DNA from: Tubiluchus corallicola
Taxonomy: Eukaryota > Priapulida > Priapulimorpha > Priapulimorphida > Tubiluchidae
Reading direction: 5' to 3'
NCBI GenBank assembly: GCA_030141605.1
Contig: JAQGDQ010000356.1
Span: forward strand, 63,346 to 127,345
DNA length: 64,000 bases
How positions within the stretch are numbered: position 1 is the first letter of the stretch; the number at the start of each line of letters is the position of its first letter. Shown piece by piece: positions 14,403 through 22,297 of the stretch. Made by a program: the position numbers and the translations under genes. The notes beneath the pieces were generated by a model. The model ran no database searches. It had not been told where the DNA came from and worked only from the letters and a program-made list of their open reading frames with translations.

Positions 14403-17400
14403 TAATGCACTTTTAACAGATTCAAAGCTATTATTGAACTGATTCGTCCAGAGCGACTTGATCAAAGCACTACACTAAAAGGACTGGAGTACATTGATGT
14501 TCCAGGAAGTTCCACAAAGGAATATAAACTCACATTCCATGCATATAAAGAGGGAGCCATCCTAGCTAAAGTTAGTAGCTGAAAATTATCTACATTAAAA
14601 TAAAAAAATTAAAGTTTAGGAGTTTTTAAAATTCGTCTATTTTTACGTTTCAAGAAGCATGATTTTTGTTTGTTTTTGAAGAACTACTTTTAATTGTTTG
14701 CTGATTCTAACATCGATTACCAAAGTTATTGACGTCAGCAACAATTAGTCTTTTCACACTTTTCAGTGATTGATGATGATTGTAAAAAGTTCAACGGTTC
14801 AGTGTACCAGACAACACATTTGTGTATGCTTGACAACCCATGCTATTGTGATAGTAACAGTTCTCACAGCTAGCTAGAACCTTACCTAGTTCATTTTTTC
14901 TTGTTCCCAAGCAAGATCCTGCTAGTAAATCAAGTCTACGTACAGACTAGTGCACAATTAAGTAAAATCCACGTAAAACAGCTGAAGCTACTGAACTGAT
15001 GTGGCAGACGGCTTTGTTTTGCACACATGACACATGACAGTTGCAGTTAAGACGTGTTGCTGTGGTGCATTTAACCTACAGCAGCTGCACGTGCGCACAA
15101 GAAAACTGTGAAAATTAGCAAAGCTGTTTATTTCACTTGAATTTGTTTCAGGTAATCTTCAAGAATGAGCAAACAGAAGAATACGAGTTCTTTGAAGTCT
15201 CGTTCAGATCAACAAAAGCAGGAGTTTTTCAAACGATCGAGTTGTCGGCTCCAGCGAGACAGAGTGTTACCCACACTTTGACCATAGATAATCCTCTTAA
15301 TTGCATCGCCTTGTTCACGAGTCAGAGCAGCATTCCTGAGTTGCTTATGCCACCTCAATTCTCCATTCCACCAAATTCAGAGGTAAGAGATATGTTATTA
15401 TATTTTGCAATAACTTTTTTGTAAATATGTTATTTAGGGTAGCGTAGTATGTTATTTAAGTATGTAACATATTTTTTTCTCTCGGTCCCTATTAAAGGTA
15501 AACTGGATCCAATCCTTATATAACAAGGATATCAATATTTTTTCAGGAATAACTTACGTGAAAGAATTATTAGCTCAAAAACGTGATTTCATGTTCGTGC
15601 CATTAGTTCTTCGCTGTTACATGCATTTCACCATTCTTTAGTTAGACGGGCACTAGTGCCTATATTTCGGAAATGCGTTGGACAGAAAGCTGATGCTGTA
15701 CCTTTCAGTTCAGATATGTTAGTTTGTGATGTTTGCATGAACACAGCAGTAAATTTAGAAATGATTATTAAACTTAAACTTAAATTTTACCGAGTTTTAG
15801 TGCAACACACTGAACGTTGTACAGCGGTGCTGTACTTCAATTTTCGCTTTCACAAACACGTGCAACATACTCATGGAATATTTTTGATGTTGAAAATTAT
15901 GTTAGTTTGTGATGTCATCAGTAGTTGTACTCACCCGGTATTAATTAAGTTTTTACCATATTATTTAATTATCAGAAATAATTTGGTATTATTATAGCTG
16001 TTAAAATGTATAGCTTTCAAAATGAAGTAGAGTATGAAATAATGCTGTTTTACTTTAATGTTTAGCTTATAAGACCATTATTCCTGGGTATAGGACCATC
16101 TTGAACCAAGGCATGTAGAGGCTTTGTGGAAGTGGTGCTTACATGTGAAATTTGCTTGGTACTTTTACTCATATTGTGTTTTTAGGGAACATTCCGAATC
16201 GAGTATTTGCCAGTTAAACAAGGGGATGCTAAGGGAAGACTTGAGCTTATCAGTCAAGAGCTCGGCACGTATTTATATGAACTAGTACTGAGTTGTACAG
16301 CACCCATTCCGGAGAAACCGCTACAGTTCAGCACCTGTTTGGGTTCAAGTCAAACATTGCCGGCGCGTTTTATTAACTACGTCAGACAAAGAACAGAATA
16401 CGTTTGTAAAGTGAGTATCAGAGCTTAACTCTTTCAAGACCGACTTTTCTGCTACTGTATGAGCACAGACATAACTAAATGATTACAAATTTGGTACTGT
16501 TCTATTCAGGAGCTTCTCAGCTATCCAATCATGCTATTCGTTTAAACATTTATAAGTGATTTAATTAGATAAAATTAAGAAAAACTCGTCCTTTTCAAGA
16601 ACTCCAAGTTAGCTTATCGAGTAGCTTAGTCTGGTGTACACTTGTGTGATTGTACATACTAATTTATTGATCACCTGCTTTCTACAGCCCAAGAGAACTG
16701 TCTGCTGTACAGACTTCTACGAAAGCCAACTGATCAGCAAAAGAGAAATTAAGGTCGTTTCATCTTTTAACAGAAATTTCCCCTTAAAAATAAAGTAGAT
16801 TTGAGACCAAAGTGTATCAGAGTGTTGTGTCTGGATAGTTGAAATTTTCTGCATTAGCTGATTTCACACAAGTGATACTGTACATTGTTACAGTGCAAAT
16901 ACTGCAGTTACTGAAATTTAATTTATTTTCTTCAAAAATTGATTTTTAATTTGTCTAATGTAAGAAAATGCATTTCATATATAATTTTGCTTGAAAATTC
17001 ATTATGTGGGGAGTAAAAACTCATAAAAATTATCAAATATAATGTAATTGCTGCTTAGTAAAAGCAGTTTTTCATGAATTCATGCGTTGGTCATATTGTG
17101 TACGTTTTGTTTACACACACATGGCAGCAATTTTCTTAAGATTTATTGATTTTTTTTCAGGTTAACAACAACGATTTTTTGGTTGATAAAGCGATTAACA
17201 CAACAGCTGCTGCCCTCTCTGGTTCAGAAGTTACACTAGACGTTACGTATGAACCGTCACAGTTGGGAGAAACTACAGCCTTACTTCAACTTGCGTCTTA
17301 TCTTGGTGGTGAATACAGGTTCCCACTGATTGGAATGTGCTTACCTCCCAAACCACAGGGACCCGTCGTCGTAAAAGGCAATACTACAGTTGGTGAGTAA

Positions 17401-20400
17401 TGTTCAATAGCGGTAATCTTGTAATACAGTAAACTATGTATGGTGCGTAGTGTTCAATAGCGGTAATCTTGTAATACAGTAAGCTATGTATGGTGCGTAG
17501 TGTTCAATAGCGGTAATCTTGTAATACAGTAAACTATGTATGCTGCGTAGTGTTCAATAGCGGTAATCTTGTAATACAGTAAGCTATGTATGGTGCGTAG
17601 TGTTCAATAGCGGTAATCTTGTAATACAGTAAACTATGTATGGTGCGTAGTGTTCAATAGCGGTAATCTTGTAACACAGTAAGCTATGTATGGTGCGTAG
17701 TGTTCAATAGCGGTAATCTTGTAATACAGTAAACTATGTATGGTGCGTAGTGTTCAATAGCGGTAGTCTTGTAATACAGTAAACTATGTATAACCTGAAC
17801 ACCTTGAGATTGTAAAACATATTTGAGTTATACGAGGATATGAATAAGACAATGTTTGTAAGAAAACAAGATTGAGTCACTCATCAACGTTGAACAATGC
17901 ACTAGTAACACTGCAGACTGCGAAAATGACAAACTGAGAGGTTTTAATCAAATATTAAACAAATAGTTTTTATGAATAATCAAAAGTAAAATGGCTGATC
18001 CACCTCTATTATAGTCTGAGTAGCATAGTTAATAGAATTTGGCAATAATAATATTGTGATCTACATTAAACCACGTTCGTTAAGCCATGTTGTGTGCAGC
18101 GTTCTGCTAAGGTAATGCAAGAAATCTTAGCATTTTTGCTGAAACTAGCAGTTAAAATCGTAATTTGGTGCACACTTTCGTGTAGGATTTCTCGTTTACG
18201 AGGTTATTCCAGATAGAAGAGGTAATTTCAGTTAGATTCATATAAATTGTACCAGTAATTCGGTTTGAGTTACAGGATAATGCGAGTTACAGATTTTTAG
18301 TTATGCGATGTTTGGTAAAGTGAAAATTGAAAGGGAAAATCCGTTTCAGGAGATTTGTTCGAGATTCTCAATAATACAGTTTGAGTTATACATTGTTTAC
18401 TGTAGTAAGTTTCTAATAAATAACGTTCTGTTTACATTGCTATACAAACAGTATTTATTAGTTAAATTATTAATAAAGCTGTAAATAAAAAACTTCTAAA
18501 AATGTAACAGCTATAAAGATTTAAACTAATAAGACACGTGTAAATTCTTTGATTGTGTTACTATGGTTACGAGACAGTGTGTTTGTGCTATTAAGAAAGA
18601 TGATTTATGCCCAAAGGCAACTCTCCATACATGTGCCCCAATATTTACATTAATTTAAAAACTTTGGTTTACCTCACAAGTTTTGTGTATAGATATTTTT
18701 CCAAAAAATATTCGAACAGAATCTTCACAAATTTGTGTCATTACATTGAATTTAACTAGTTTATGTACGCATAAAACTTTTGGTGTTTCTTATAAAAGCT
18801 TTTTTAATGGACGTTCTGTTTCAGTATTCCGCAATGTTTTACCGGAACAGACCACGTTTACATTTCAAGTTGACAAGCCGTGCTTCACTCTAGCAAGAAG
18901 CAGTGAGAGTTTAAAACCTCGCAGAGATTTCAGGATTCTGATCGCCTATGATTCTGGTATGTTACGCTTTGCAGAATTTACACTAATGACGACTTACTAA
19001 TAATGACCTATTGTTATTTTGATGCATAACGGTTGGCATCTTTTGACCTCCTACGTATCAATGGTCCTTGGAAAGTTTGCAATAAAACTTGTAAAATACA
19101 TTATGATTAATTTGTACCAAAGTATAATATTCTGAAGCATTAGTATCATTGAAAGACAAAATTAGTTTTGAACCACTTTACGTGATTGGCAATGTGTAAA
19201 AGTGGAGACGTCGTCTCCAGTTAAAGAGTGGAGATGTTGTCTCCAGTTAAAGAGTGGAGATGTTGTCTCCTGTTGAAGAGTGGAGATGTTGTCTCCTGTT
19301 GAAGCGTTGAGACGCTGTCTTCTATTGAAGAGTTGAGACATTGTCTCCTGTTGAAGAGTGGAGATGTCGTCTCCAGTTGAAGAGTGGAGACCTGTCTTCT
19401 ATTGAAGAGTTGAGACATTGTCTTTTGTTGAAGAGTGGAGATGTCATCTCCCGTTGAAGAGTGGACACGTCGTCTCCAGTTGAAGAGTGGAGATGTCGTC
19501 TCCAGTTGAAGAGTGGAGATGTCGTCTCCAGTTGAAGAGTGGAGATGTCGTCTCCTGTTAAAGAGTGAAGATGTTGTCTCCTGTTGAAGAGTGGGGACAT
19601 TGTCTCCAGTTGAAGAGTGGAGATGTCATCTCCAGTTGAAGAGTGGAGACGTTGTCTCCTGTTGAAAAGTGAAGATGTTGTCTCCTGTTGAAAAGGGAAG
19701 ATGTTGTCTCTAGTTGAAGAGTGGAGATGTTGTCTCCTGTTGAAGAGTGAAGATATTGTCTTCTGTTGAAGAGTGAAGATATTGCCTTCTGTTGAAGAGT
19801 GGAGATGTCATCTCCAGTTGAAGAGTGGAGACGTTGTCTCCTGTTGAAAAGTGAAGATGTTGTCTCCTGTTGAAAAGGGAAGATGTTGTCTCCTGTTGAA
19901 GAGTGGAGATGTTGTCTTCTTTTGAAGAGTGGAGACCTGTCTCCTGTTGAAGAGTGGAGATGTTGTCTCCTGTTGAAGAGTGAAGACGTTGTCTCCTGTT
20001 GAAGGGTGGAGATGTCGTCTCCAGTTGAAGAGTGGAGATGTTGTCTCCTGTTGAAAAGAGAAGATATCATCTCCCGTTGAAGAGTAGAGATGTTGTCTTC
20101 TTTTGAAGAGTGGAGACATTGTCTCCGGTTGAAGAGTGGAGACCTGTCTCCTGTTGAAGAGTGGAGATGTCATCTCGTGTCTAAGTTACTGGTACCTGTA
20201 AACACTCTAAACCTCTGGATGAATAATATTTACTAAAAGTGAATTATTGATGATTTTTCTCTGATTTTTATTAAGATCATTTTAAAGTCTCTTATTTTTC
20301 TAGGTACCAAGAAATCAGTAGCTGGTAAACTCACCGTTTCAACTGCATACCGTCACGGGACTCTGCCCAATATAAAATGGGTTTACTATCTTAGCGGGGT

Positions 20401-20410
20401 GCCACAGTGA
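1738..20410 (+). CDS. hydin: hydin, 3' part of the gene (15 exons, C-terminal 896 codons plus stop region)
   Basis: HYDIN is a giant structural protein of the C2 projection of the axonemal central pair, needed for ciliary bending. Exons seen: 1738-1950, 3123-3295, 6583-6781, 8029-8295, 9127-9296, 11027-11162, 11672-11817, 13207-13351, 14107-14270, 14420-14570, 15152-15382, 16186-16410, 17161-17392, 18825-18956 and 20304-20410 (TGA at 20408). All junctions are AG/GT and phase-consistent, and the lengths sum to 2691 nt. Recognisable blocks in family order are TPHLEV, FKWNAAKFEPDFSI, FFPLPDGTG, LKGLEYIDVPG, LGSSQT, LPPKPQGP and the terminal IKWVYYLSGVP. The proline- and hydrophobic-rich strands are ASH/MSP-like immunoglobulin folds. 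The 5' part of the gene, including most of the roughly 5000-residue protein, lies before the window. The donor after 11162 (GTTCGG) is weak. Identity is secure; exact boundaries are inferred. Confidence 0.95.
2218..2288 (-). repeat. tRNA-like SINE head or tRNA pseudogene
   Basis: On the minus strand TAGCCGAGTGGA resembles a Ser/Leu-type tRNA A box. GGGTTCAATAC about 40 bp later resembles a B box. There is no complete cloverleaf with a paired acceptor stem, so a functional tRNA is unlikely. Confidence 0.4.
2400..2480 (-). repeat. Second tRNA-related SINE fragment
   Basis: Minus strand: AGAGCATGGCAGTTCCGATC is followed by GGTCGCGGGTTCAAGTC, which looks like the anticodon-to-T-arm half of a tRNA with a B box. 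I see no matching A box. Confidence 0.35.
2637..3032 (-). mobile_element. MITE family A, copy 1
   Basis: About 395 bp, bounded by GCCTTTTCACAGTT and AACTGTGAAAAGGCTTATT, which are inverted versions of each other. The interior is shared with the copies at 14.7, 21.1, 26.0, 29.9, 35.5, 41.5 and 44.6 kb. There is no ORF, so it is non-autonomous. Confidence 0.8.
3435..3891. mobile_element. Non-autonomous hAT-type element with perfect target duplication
   Basis: The 457-bp element starts CAGGGGTGTGCAAATTAT and ends ACAATTTGTACACCCCTG, giving terminal inverted repeats of about 17 bp with few mismatches. It is flanked by identical 8-bp GTGTAATT at 3427-3434 and 3892-3899, the target-site length typical of hAT transposons. 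There is no transposase ORF inside. Confidence 0.88.
4487..5970. repeat. 56-bp minisatellite, about 26 copies
   Basis: The unit contains AAGTTCATTTCAGTGAGC, then GCATGCATGTGGGCC and AAGCCAATGGCCTGCTG. Every copy carries a CCAATGG motif and an acceptor-like TTTCAG. It lies inside the 3.3-kb intron between hydin e2 and e3, far from either junction. Confidence 0.97.
6060..6440. repeat. Interspersed repeat family B, copy 1
   Basis: Shares CTAGTTGG, GGCCGTCACTTTGTTTACAT, GGAGTTATTTGAGTCAATT and ACAGTTTTTA-TACTTTTGC with 23240-23430. Its tail (from GAGACAATTAGG) resembles 25325-25400. No inverted termini were identified. Confidence 0.6.
7010..7980. repeat. 39-bp minisatellite, about 24 copies
   Basis: The unit contains TCGTGTGATAATAATATC, then TTGTGTGGCTTCACTGCAATA. 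The last degenerate copy (TTACATGGCTTCACTACAG) ends only about 20 bp before the hydin e4 acceptor at 8028. Open frames in the array result from a 13-codon period. Confidence 0.97.
8029..11162 (+). CDS. hydin: hydin exons e4-e6 of this window
   Basis: e4 (8029-8295, 89 codons) starts IEVAEKRFKTIDMGVLRAG and ends LTSEE. e5 (9127-9296) starts VAMEMHGVYEPLF and carries GLEISLDTYSIPFGAIVP. e6 (11027-11162) carries FKWNAAKFEPDFSITP and SPGMEVCFTVTFHPK. The e6 donor is GTTCGG and is followed within a few bases by a 21-bp tandem array, so this donor deserves RNA confirmation. Phases are 0, 2 and 0 at the three exon ends. Confidence 0.92.
8315..8479. repeat. Inverted repeat flanking an AT-rich core
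   Basis: The left arm 8315-8337 (GTTCGTTAATCTCAC...) is the reverse complement of 8457-8479 apart from one position. The core is almost pure A/T, and the right arm is followed by a TA microsatellite (8480-8502). It starts 20 bp after the hydin e4 donor. It could be a tiny MITE or a cruciform. Confidence 0.6.
8777..9115 (-). CDS. Antisense 112-codon ORF inside a hydin intron, unrecognised
   Basis: It begins ATG, reading MSNELLRIFNNLKNLAIVIA, and ends PWPLREF. It has a mixed, protein-like composition with a hydrophobic N-terminal stretch (LAIVIALLVF) and charged middle, unlike the low-complexity frames nearby. It is on the opposite strand to hydin and ends about 20 bp before the e5 acceptor. 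There is no family match and no visible introns. It may be a fragment of a mobile element; 8570-8776 upstream has a similarly higher GC content. Confidence 0.25.
   Translation of the reverse strand: MSNELLRIFNNLKNLAIVIALLVFQARIAENGTPIQLIAAAYDGGVFKRDKHRHLAPFLLFLSKELYTSFQESHQAPLEGFFYRLFSQNFEKIGSWVREIVCYKTPWPLREF
9491..10806. repeat. 33-bp minisatellite, about 40 copies, with higher-order structure
   Basis: The unit contains GGCCTAGGACAGTTTATTCC, then CGGGGTATAGTTT. Variants carry ATTCCCGG or AATCACGG, and some lack one G. The variant TTTGACCTAGG recurs at about 10246, 10476 and 10706, so a 230-bp block of seven units is itself tandemly repeated. Confidence 0.97.
11163..11600. repeat. 21-bp minisatellite starting at the hydin e6 donor
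   Basis: The unit is approximately TTGTTCAATAAATTGCTCAAA, about 20 degenerate copies. It begins within ten bases of the e6 donor and fills most of that intron. Confidence 0.92.
11672..15382 (+). CDS. hydin: hydin exons e7-e11 of this window
   Basis: e7 (11672-11817) reads GLKCSIEGGKYLEVTLTG. e8 (13207-13351) carries TNTIWKVKPIIDGDHWSGP. e9 (14107-14270) carries GSVFFPLPDGTGLLYNLSG and PCKTAYVELL. e10 (14420-14570) carries FKAIIELIRPERLDQSTT, LKGLEYIDVPG and a conserved KEGAILAK end. e11 (15152-15382, 77 codons) carries VIFKNEQTEEYEFFEVSF and RQSVTHTLTIDNPL. The acceptor of e9 sits in the last unit of a 76-bp minisatellite whose units all repeat the same acceptor. Confidence 0.93.
11996..13014. 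mobile_element. Candidate 1-kb inverted-repeat element in hydin intron
   Basis: AGGTAGTTGTTGACTTA at the left and TAAGTCAACAACTAGGT at the right are inverted versions of each other. The interior has no transposase ORF but contains the TG microsatellite. No clear target duplication was found. Confidence 0.5.
12106..12290. repeat. (TG)n microsatellite
   Basis: About 180 bp of TG dinucleotides with occasional GTGA, GTGC and TTTG interruptions. It produces Cys-Val and His-Thr open frames that are not genes. Confidence 0.98.
13467..14118. repeat. 76-bp minisatellite containing the hydin e9 splice acceptor
   Basis: The unit runs from GAAAGTACAAGAATGGTTC through TTTGTGCAGGGATCCGTG and TTCTATTTTACACAACACGG, about 8.6 copies at an exact 76-bp spacing. 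The real e9 acceptor (AG at 14105-14106) and the first ~14 exon bases are the last unit, after which the sequence diverges into FFPLPDGTG. The other units are copies of the same acceptor. Confidence 0.96.
14367..14402. repeat. (AAT)n microsatellite
   Basis: About twelve AAT/ATA units in the short intron between hydin e9 and e10. Confidence 0.95.
14746..15118 (+). mobile_element. MITE family A, copy 2
   Basis: Family interior (GTGATTGATGATGATTGTGA, then CTAGCTAGAACCTTACCTAG) with decayed ends, between hydin e10 and e11. It ends about 33 bp before the e11 acceptor. Confidence 0.78.
15535..15995 (+). repeat. Interspersed repeat family C, copy 1
   Basis: Contains AACTTACGTGAAAGAATTAT, GCCATTAGTTCTTCGCTGTTA and GTTAGTTTGTGATGT. 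The same order is found on the minus strand at 52105-52625 and 54490-55020, and partly at 56525-56765. Confidence 0.75.
16186..20410 (+). CDS. hydin: hydin exons e12-e15, C-terminus
   Basis: e12 (16186-16410) carries EYLPVKQGDAKGRLEL, EKPLQFSTCLGSSQTLP and RQRTEYVCK. e13 (17161-17392) carries VTYEPSQLGET and the strongly conserved FPLIGMCLPPKPQGP. e14 (18825-18956) reads VFRNVLPEQTTFTFQVDKP. An alternative upstream acceptor at about 18692 also gives an open frame, but it does not fit the family. e15 (20304-20410) reads GTKKSVAGKLTVST and ends IKWVYYLSGVPQ-stop, as HYDIN proteins do. Confidence 0.93.
16411..17160. other. hydin intron, no feature
   Basis: About 750 bp between e12 and e13. Nothing beyond AT-rich unique sequence is visible. 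Confidence 0.6.
17393..17795. repeat. 50-bp minisatellite containing the hydin e13 splice donor
   Basis: The unit is GTGCGTAGTGTTCAATAGCGG followed by TAATCTTGTAATACAGTAA, about eight copies. The first copy carries the real donor (GTTG/GTGAGT). The others carry GTGCGT at the same place. Confidence 0.96.
17810..18370. repeat. Interspersed repeat family D, copy 1
   Basis: Shares, in inverted orientation with 48060-48400, TTGAGTCACTCATCA, AATCAAAAGTAAAATGGCTG, CACCTCTATTATAGTCTGAG and ATATTGTGATCTACATTAAA. It follows the 50-bp array in the hydin e13-e14 intron. Confidence 0.7.
19200..20178. repeat. 26-bp palindromic minisatellite, about 37 copies
   Basis: The unit is GTTGAAGAGTGGAGAYGTYG followed by TCTCCT. 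Most units contain the near-palindrome GGAGAC-GTC-GTCTCC, so each copy can form a small hairpin. It lies in the last hydin intron. Confidence 0.95.
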
Positions 20411-20678
20411 TTCACGTGTTCCGTTATCCTAATTTGCTGATTTATGTGCATAGAAATGTTTATTCTTTAATTGATGTGTTTATTCTATTCTGGTTCTATT
20501 CTTCGCTTAGTATATCACAAAGTGTTTGTTAGATCTTCACTATAGCCAACTGTGCCAATCTTTTAAATACTTTTATGTTTTTGTATGATATTTATTTAAA
20601 CAAACGTATTATACCATCTCATGCTGTGATAAAGTTTGCCGTGTGTAATCTGCAATGTGTTATTCCGTCCAAAATAAA
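20411..20678 (+). other. hydin: hydin 3' UTR with candidate poly(A) signal
   Basis: AT-rich sequence follows the TGA. The first good AATAAA downstream of the stop is at 20673-20678 on the + strand. The end of the transcript is an inference from this motif only. Confidence 0.4.
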
Positions 20679-21129
20679 TGCATTATTTATGTTAATATTA
20701 CGTTCACCTTCTGTGTTTTCCGTGCGGTTGAAACTTGTTCATAATATCCGTCGTGGCTTGCAAACAGTTCTGGTTTTTCTAGTAGTTTTTTCCGTGCAAA
20801 GTACGATTGTTACTTGGGTAAGTATTTATTTTAGATCATTTTTGCCATACGTAGTAGCAATTTTCAAACAAGTCTCTGATCTGAGTTAAAAACATTTAAG
20901 AAAATTAAATGCCCATTCTTGTGTTTAATCATGGCTACTATAATGTGTAATTCAAATTACAGATATCAATTTTTCTTTGTTTCTGACTACTAGTTACACC
21001 ATGCCTTATACTCTTACATGTAACAACATGTAGATCCTATTTACTTAGATAGCGACAGTGTAAATTCTACTGCTTTCAGGATTTTACTGTTTTTTACACC
21101 CGATGTAAAAGCTCCTTGCAATTAAAGTA
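20679..21129. other. Intergenic, no feature
   Basis: AT-rich unique sequence between the hydin 3' end and MITE copy 3. The short frame at 20575-20889 shows no family features. Confidence 0.5.
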
Positions 21130-21513
21130 ATAAGCCTTTTCTTAGTCCCAGCGATTGATGATGATCGTGAAAAGGTCAAAGGTTAGGAGTACAAGACAAC
21201 ACATTCATGTACACTTGACAACGTGTCCCAGCCCATGTTGTTGTAATAGTAACAGCTAGCTAGAACCTTTTCTAGTTCATTTTTCTTGTTCCCGAGCAAT
21301 ACCCTGCTAGTAAATCAAGTCTACGTACATACTAATGCATAACTAAGTAACGTCCATGCGAAAACAACTGATGTTACTGAACTGATGCAGCATATGACTT
21401 TGTTTTACCCACATGTTACGTGACGGTTGTAGTTTACACGCTTTGCTATGGTACACTTAACCTTTGACCTAGATCAACTGTGCATGCTTGCAACGAAACT
21501 GTGAAAAGATTAT
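21130..21513 (+). mobile_element. MITE family A, copy 3
   Basis: Starts TAAGCCTTTTC and ends AACTGTGAAAAGATTATT, with the family interior including GATCGTGAAAAGGTCAAAGG. It lies between hydin and the receptor locus. Confidence 0.8.
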
Positions 21514-22297
21514 TTTTGTTAATCTGGTGTGTTTAGGTACCGGTCCGGTGACCAGTGTAAACACTAGACTTTAATCTCTGCAACAATCTGTATTCAAAGA
21601 ACAGTGGCAGTTTTGACTCTGCACATTTTTGTTGTTTATTAAGAAGCCATATTGTATACACACGCTGTATATTAAAAAGCCAATGCATTACAAAATCTGA
21701 AAGGTAAGTTATGTTATGAAGGCTTACTATGTTTAGGCATTGTTGAAAAATTTCTCCATTAAGAGACTCGTAAATTCTCACTTGTGTGATGTTCTGACTA
21801 TTCTATTTTGACATATTATCTTTCGAAAGTAAAAACTGGCTTGCTCTTTCAAATGCCCAATGGCTTGCTCTTTCGAGTGCCTGATGGCTTGCTTGATGCA
21901 AAAGACTCGTTATTGACATAATTAACTGTTATGGCAGCTGCGTTTAACACGTCTTGAATATGCTTTGTATTTGTATCATGGTTTCACGGCTAACGTTTTG
22001 TTTGTATATTTACTGCACTGTGTATCAATGCAACACTATATATGGACATGTATGATGTAATATCGACTGTCCATTGTCTGCGGCAGTTTTGAATTTGTTT
22101 GTCCAGTATAGCCGCTCGGTAGCGACCAATAGACACGTCTATTTCACTGTTCCGTTTGTGCTGCGAATGATAAACGTTCAAACGTCTTATTGTGAATTGT
22201 ACTTGTGAATTGATCCAGCATACAAGCTCGATAAACTACATCACATATTTACACACCTGCTTCTTGAATCATTTTCAATGCTGCCGATATAATAGAA

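Noticed and set aside
18683-18824. 5' extension of hydin e14 from an acceptor at about 18692
   Set aside because: The frame is open, but the 18824 acceptor restores the expected VFRNV sequence after the LPPKPQGP exon with correct phase.
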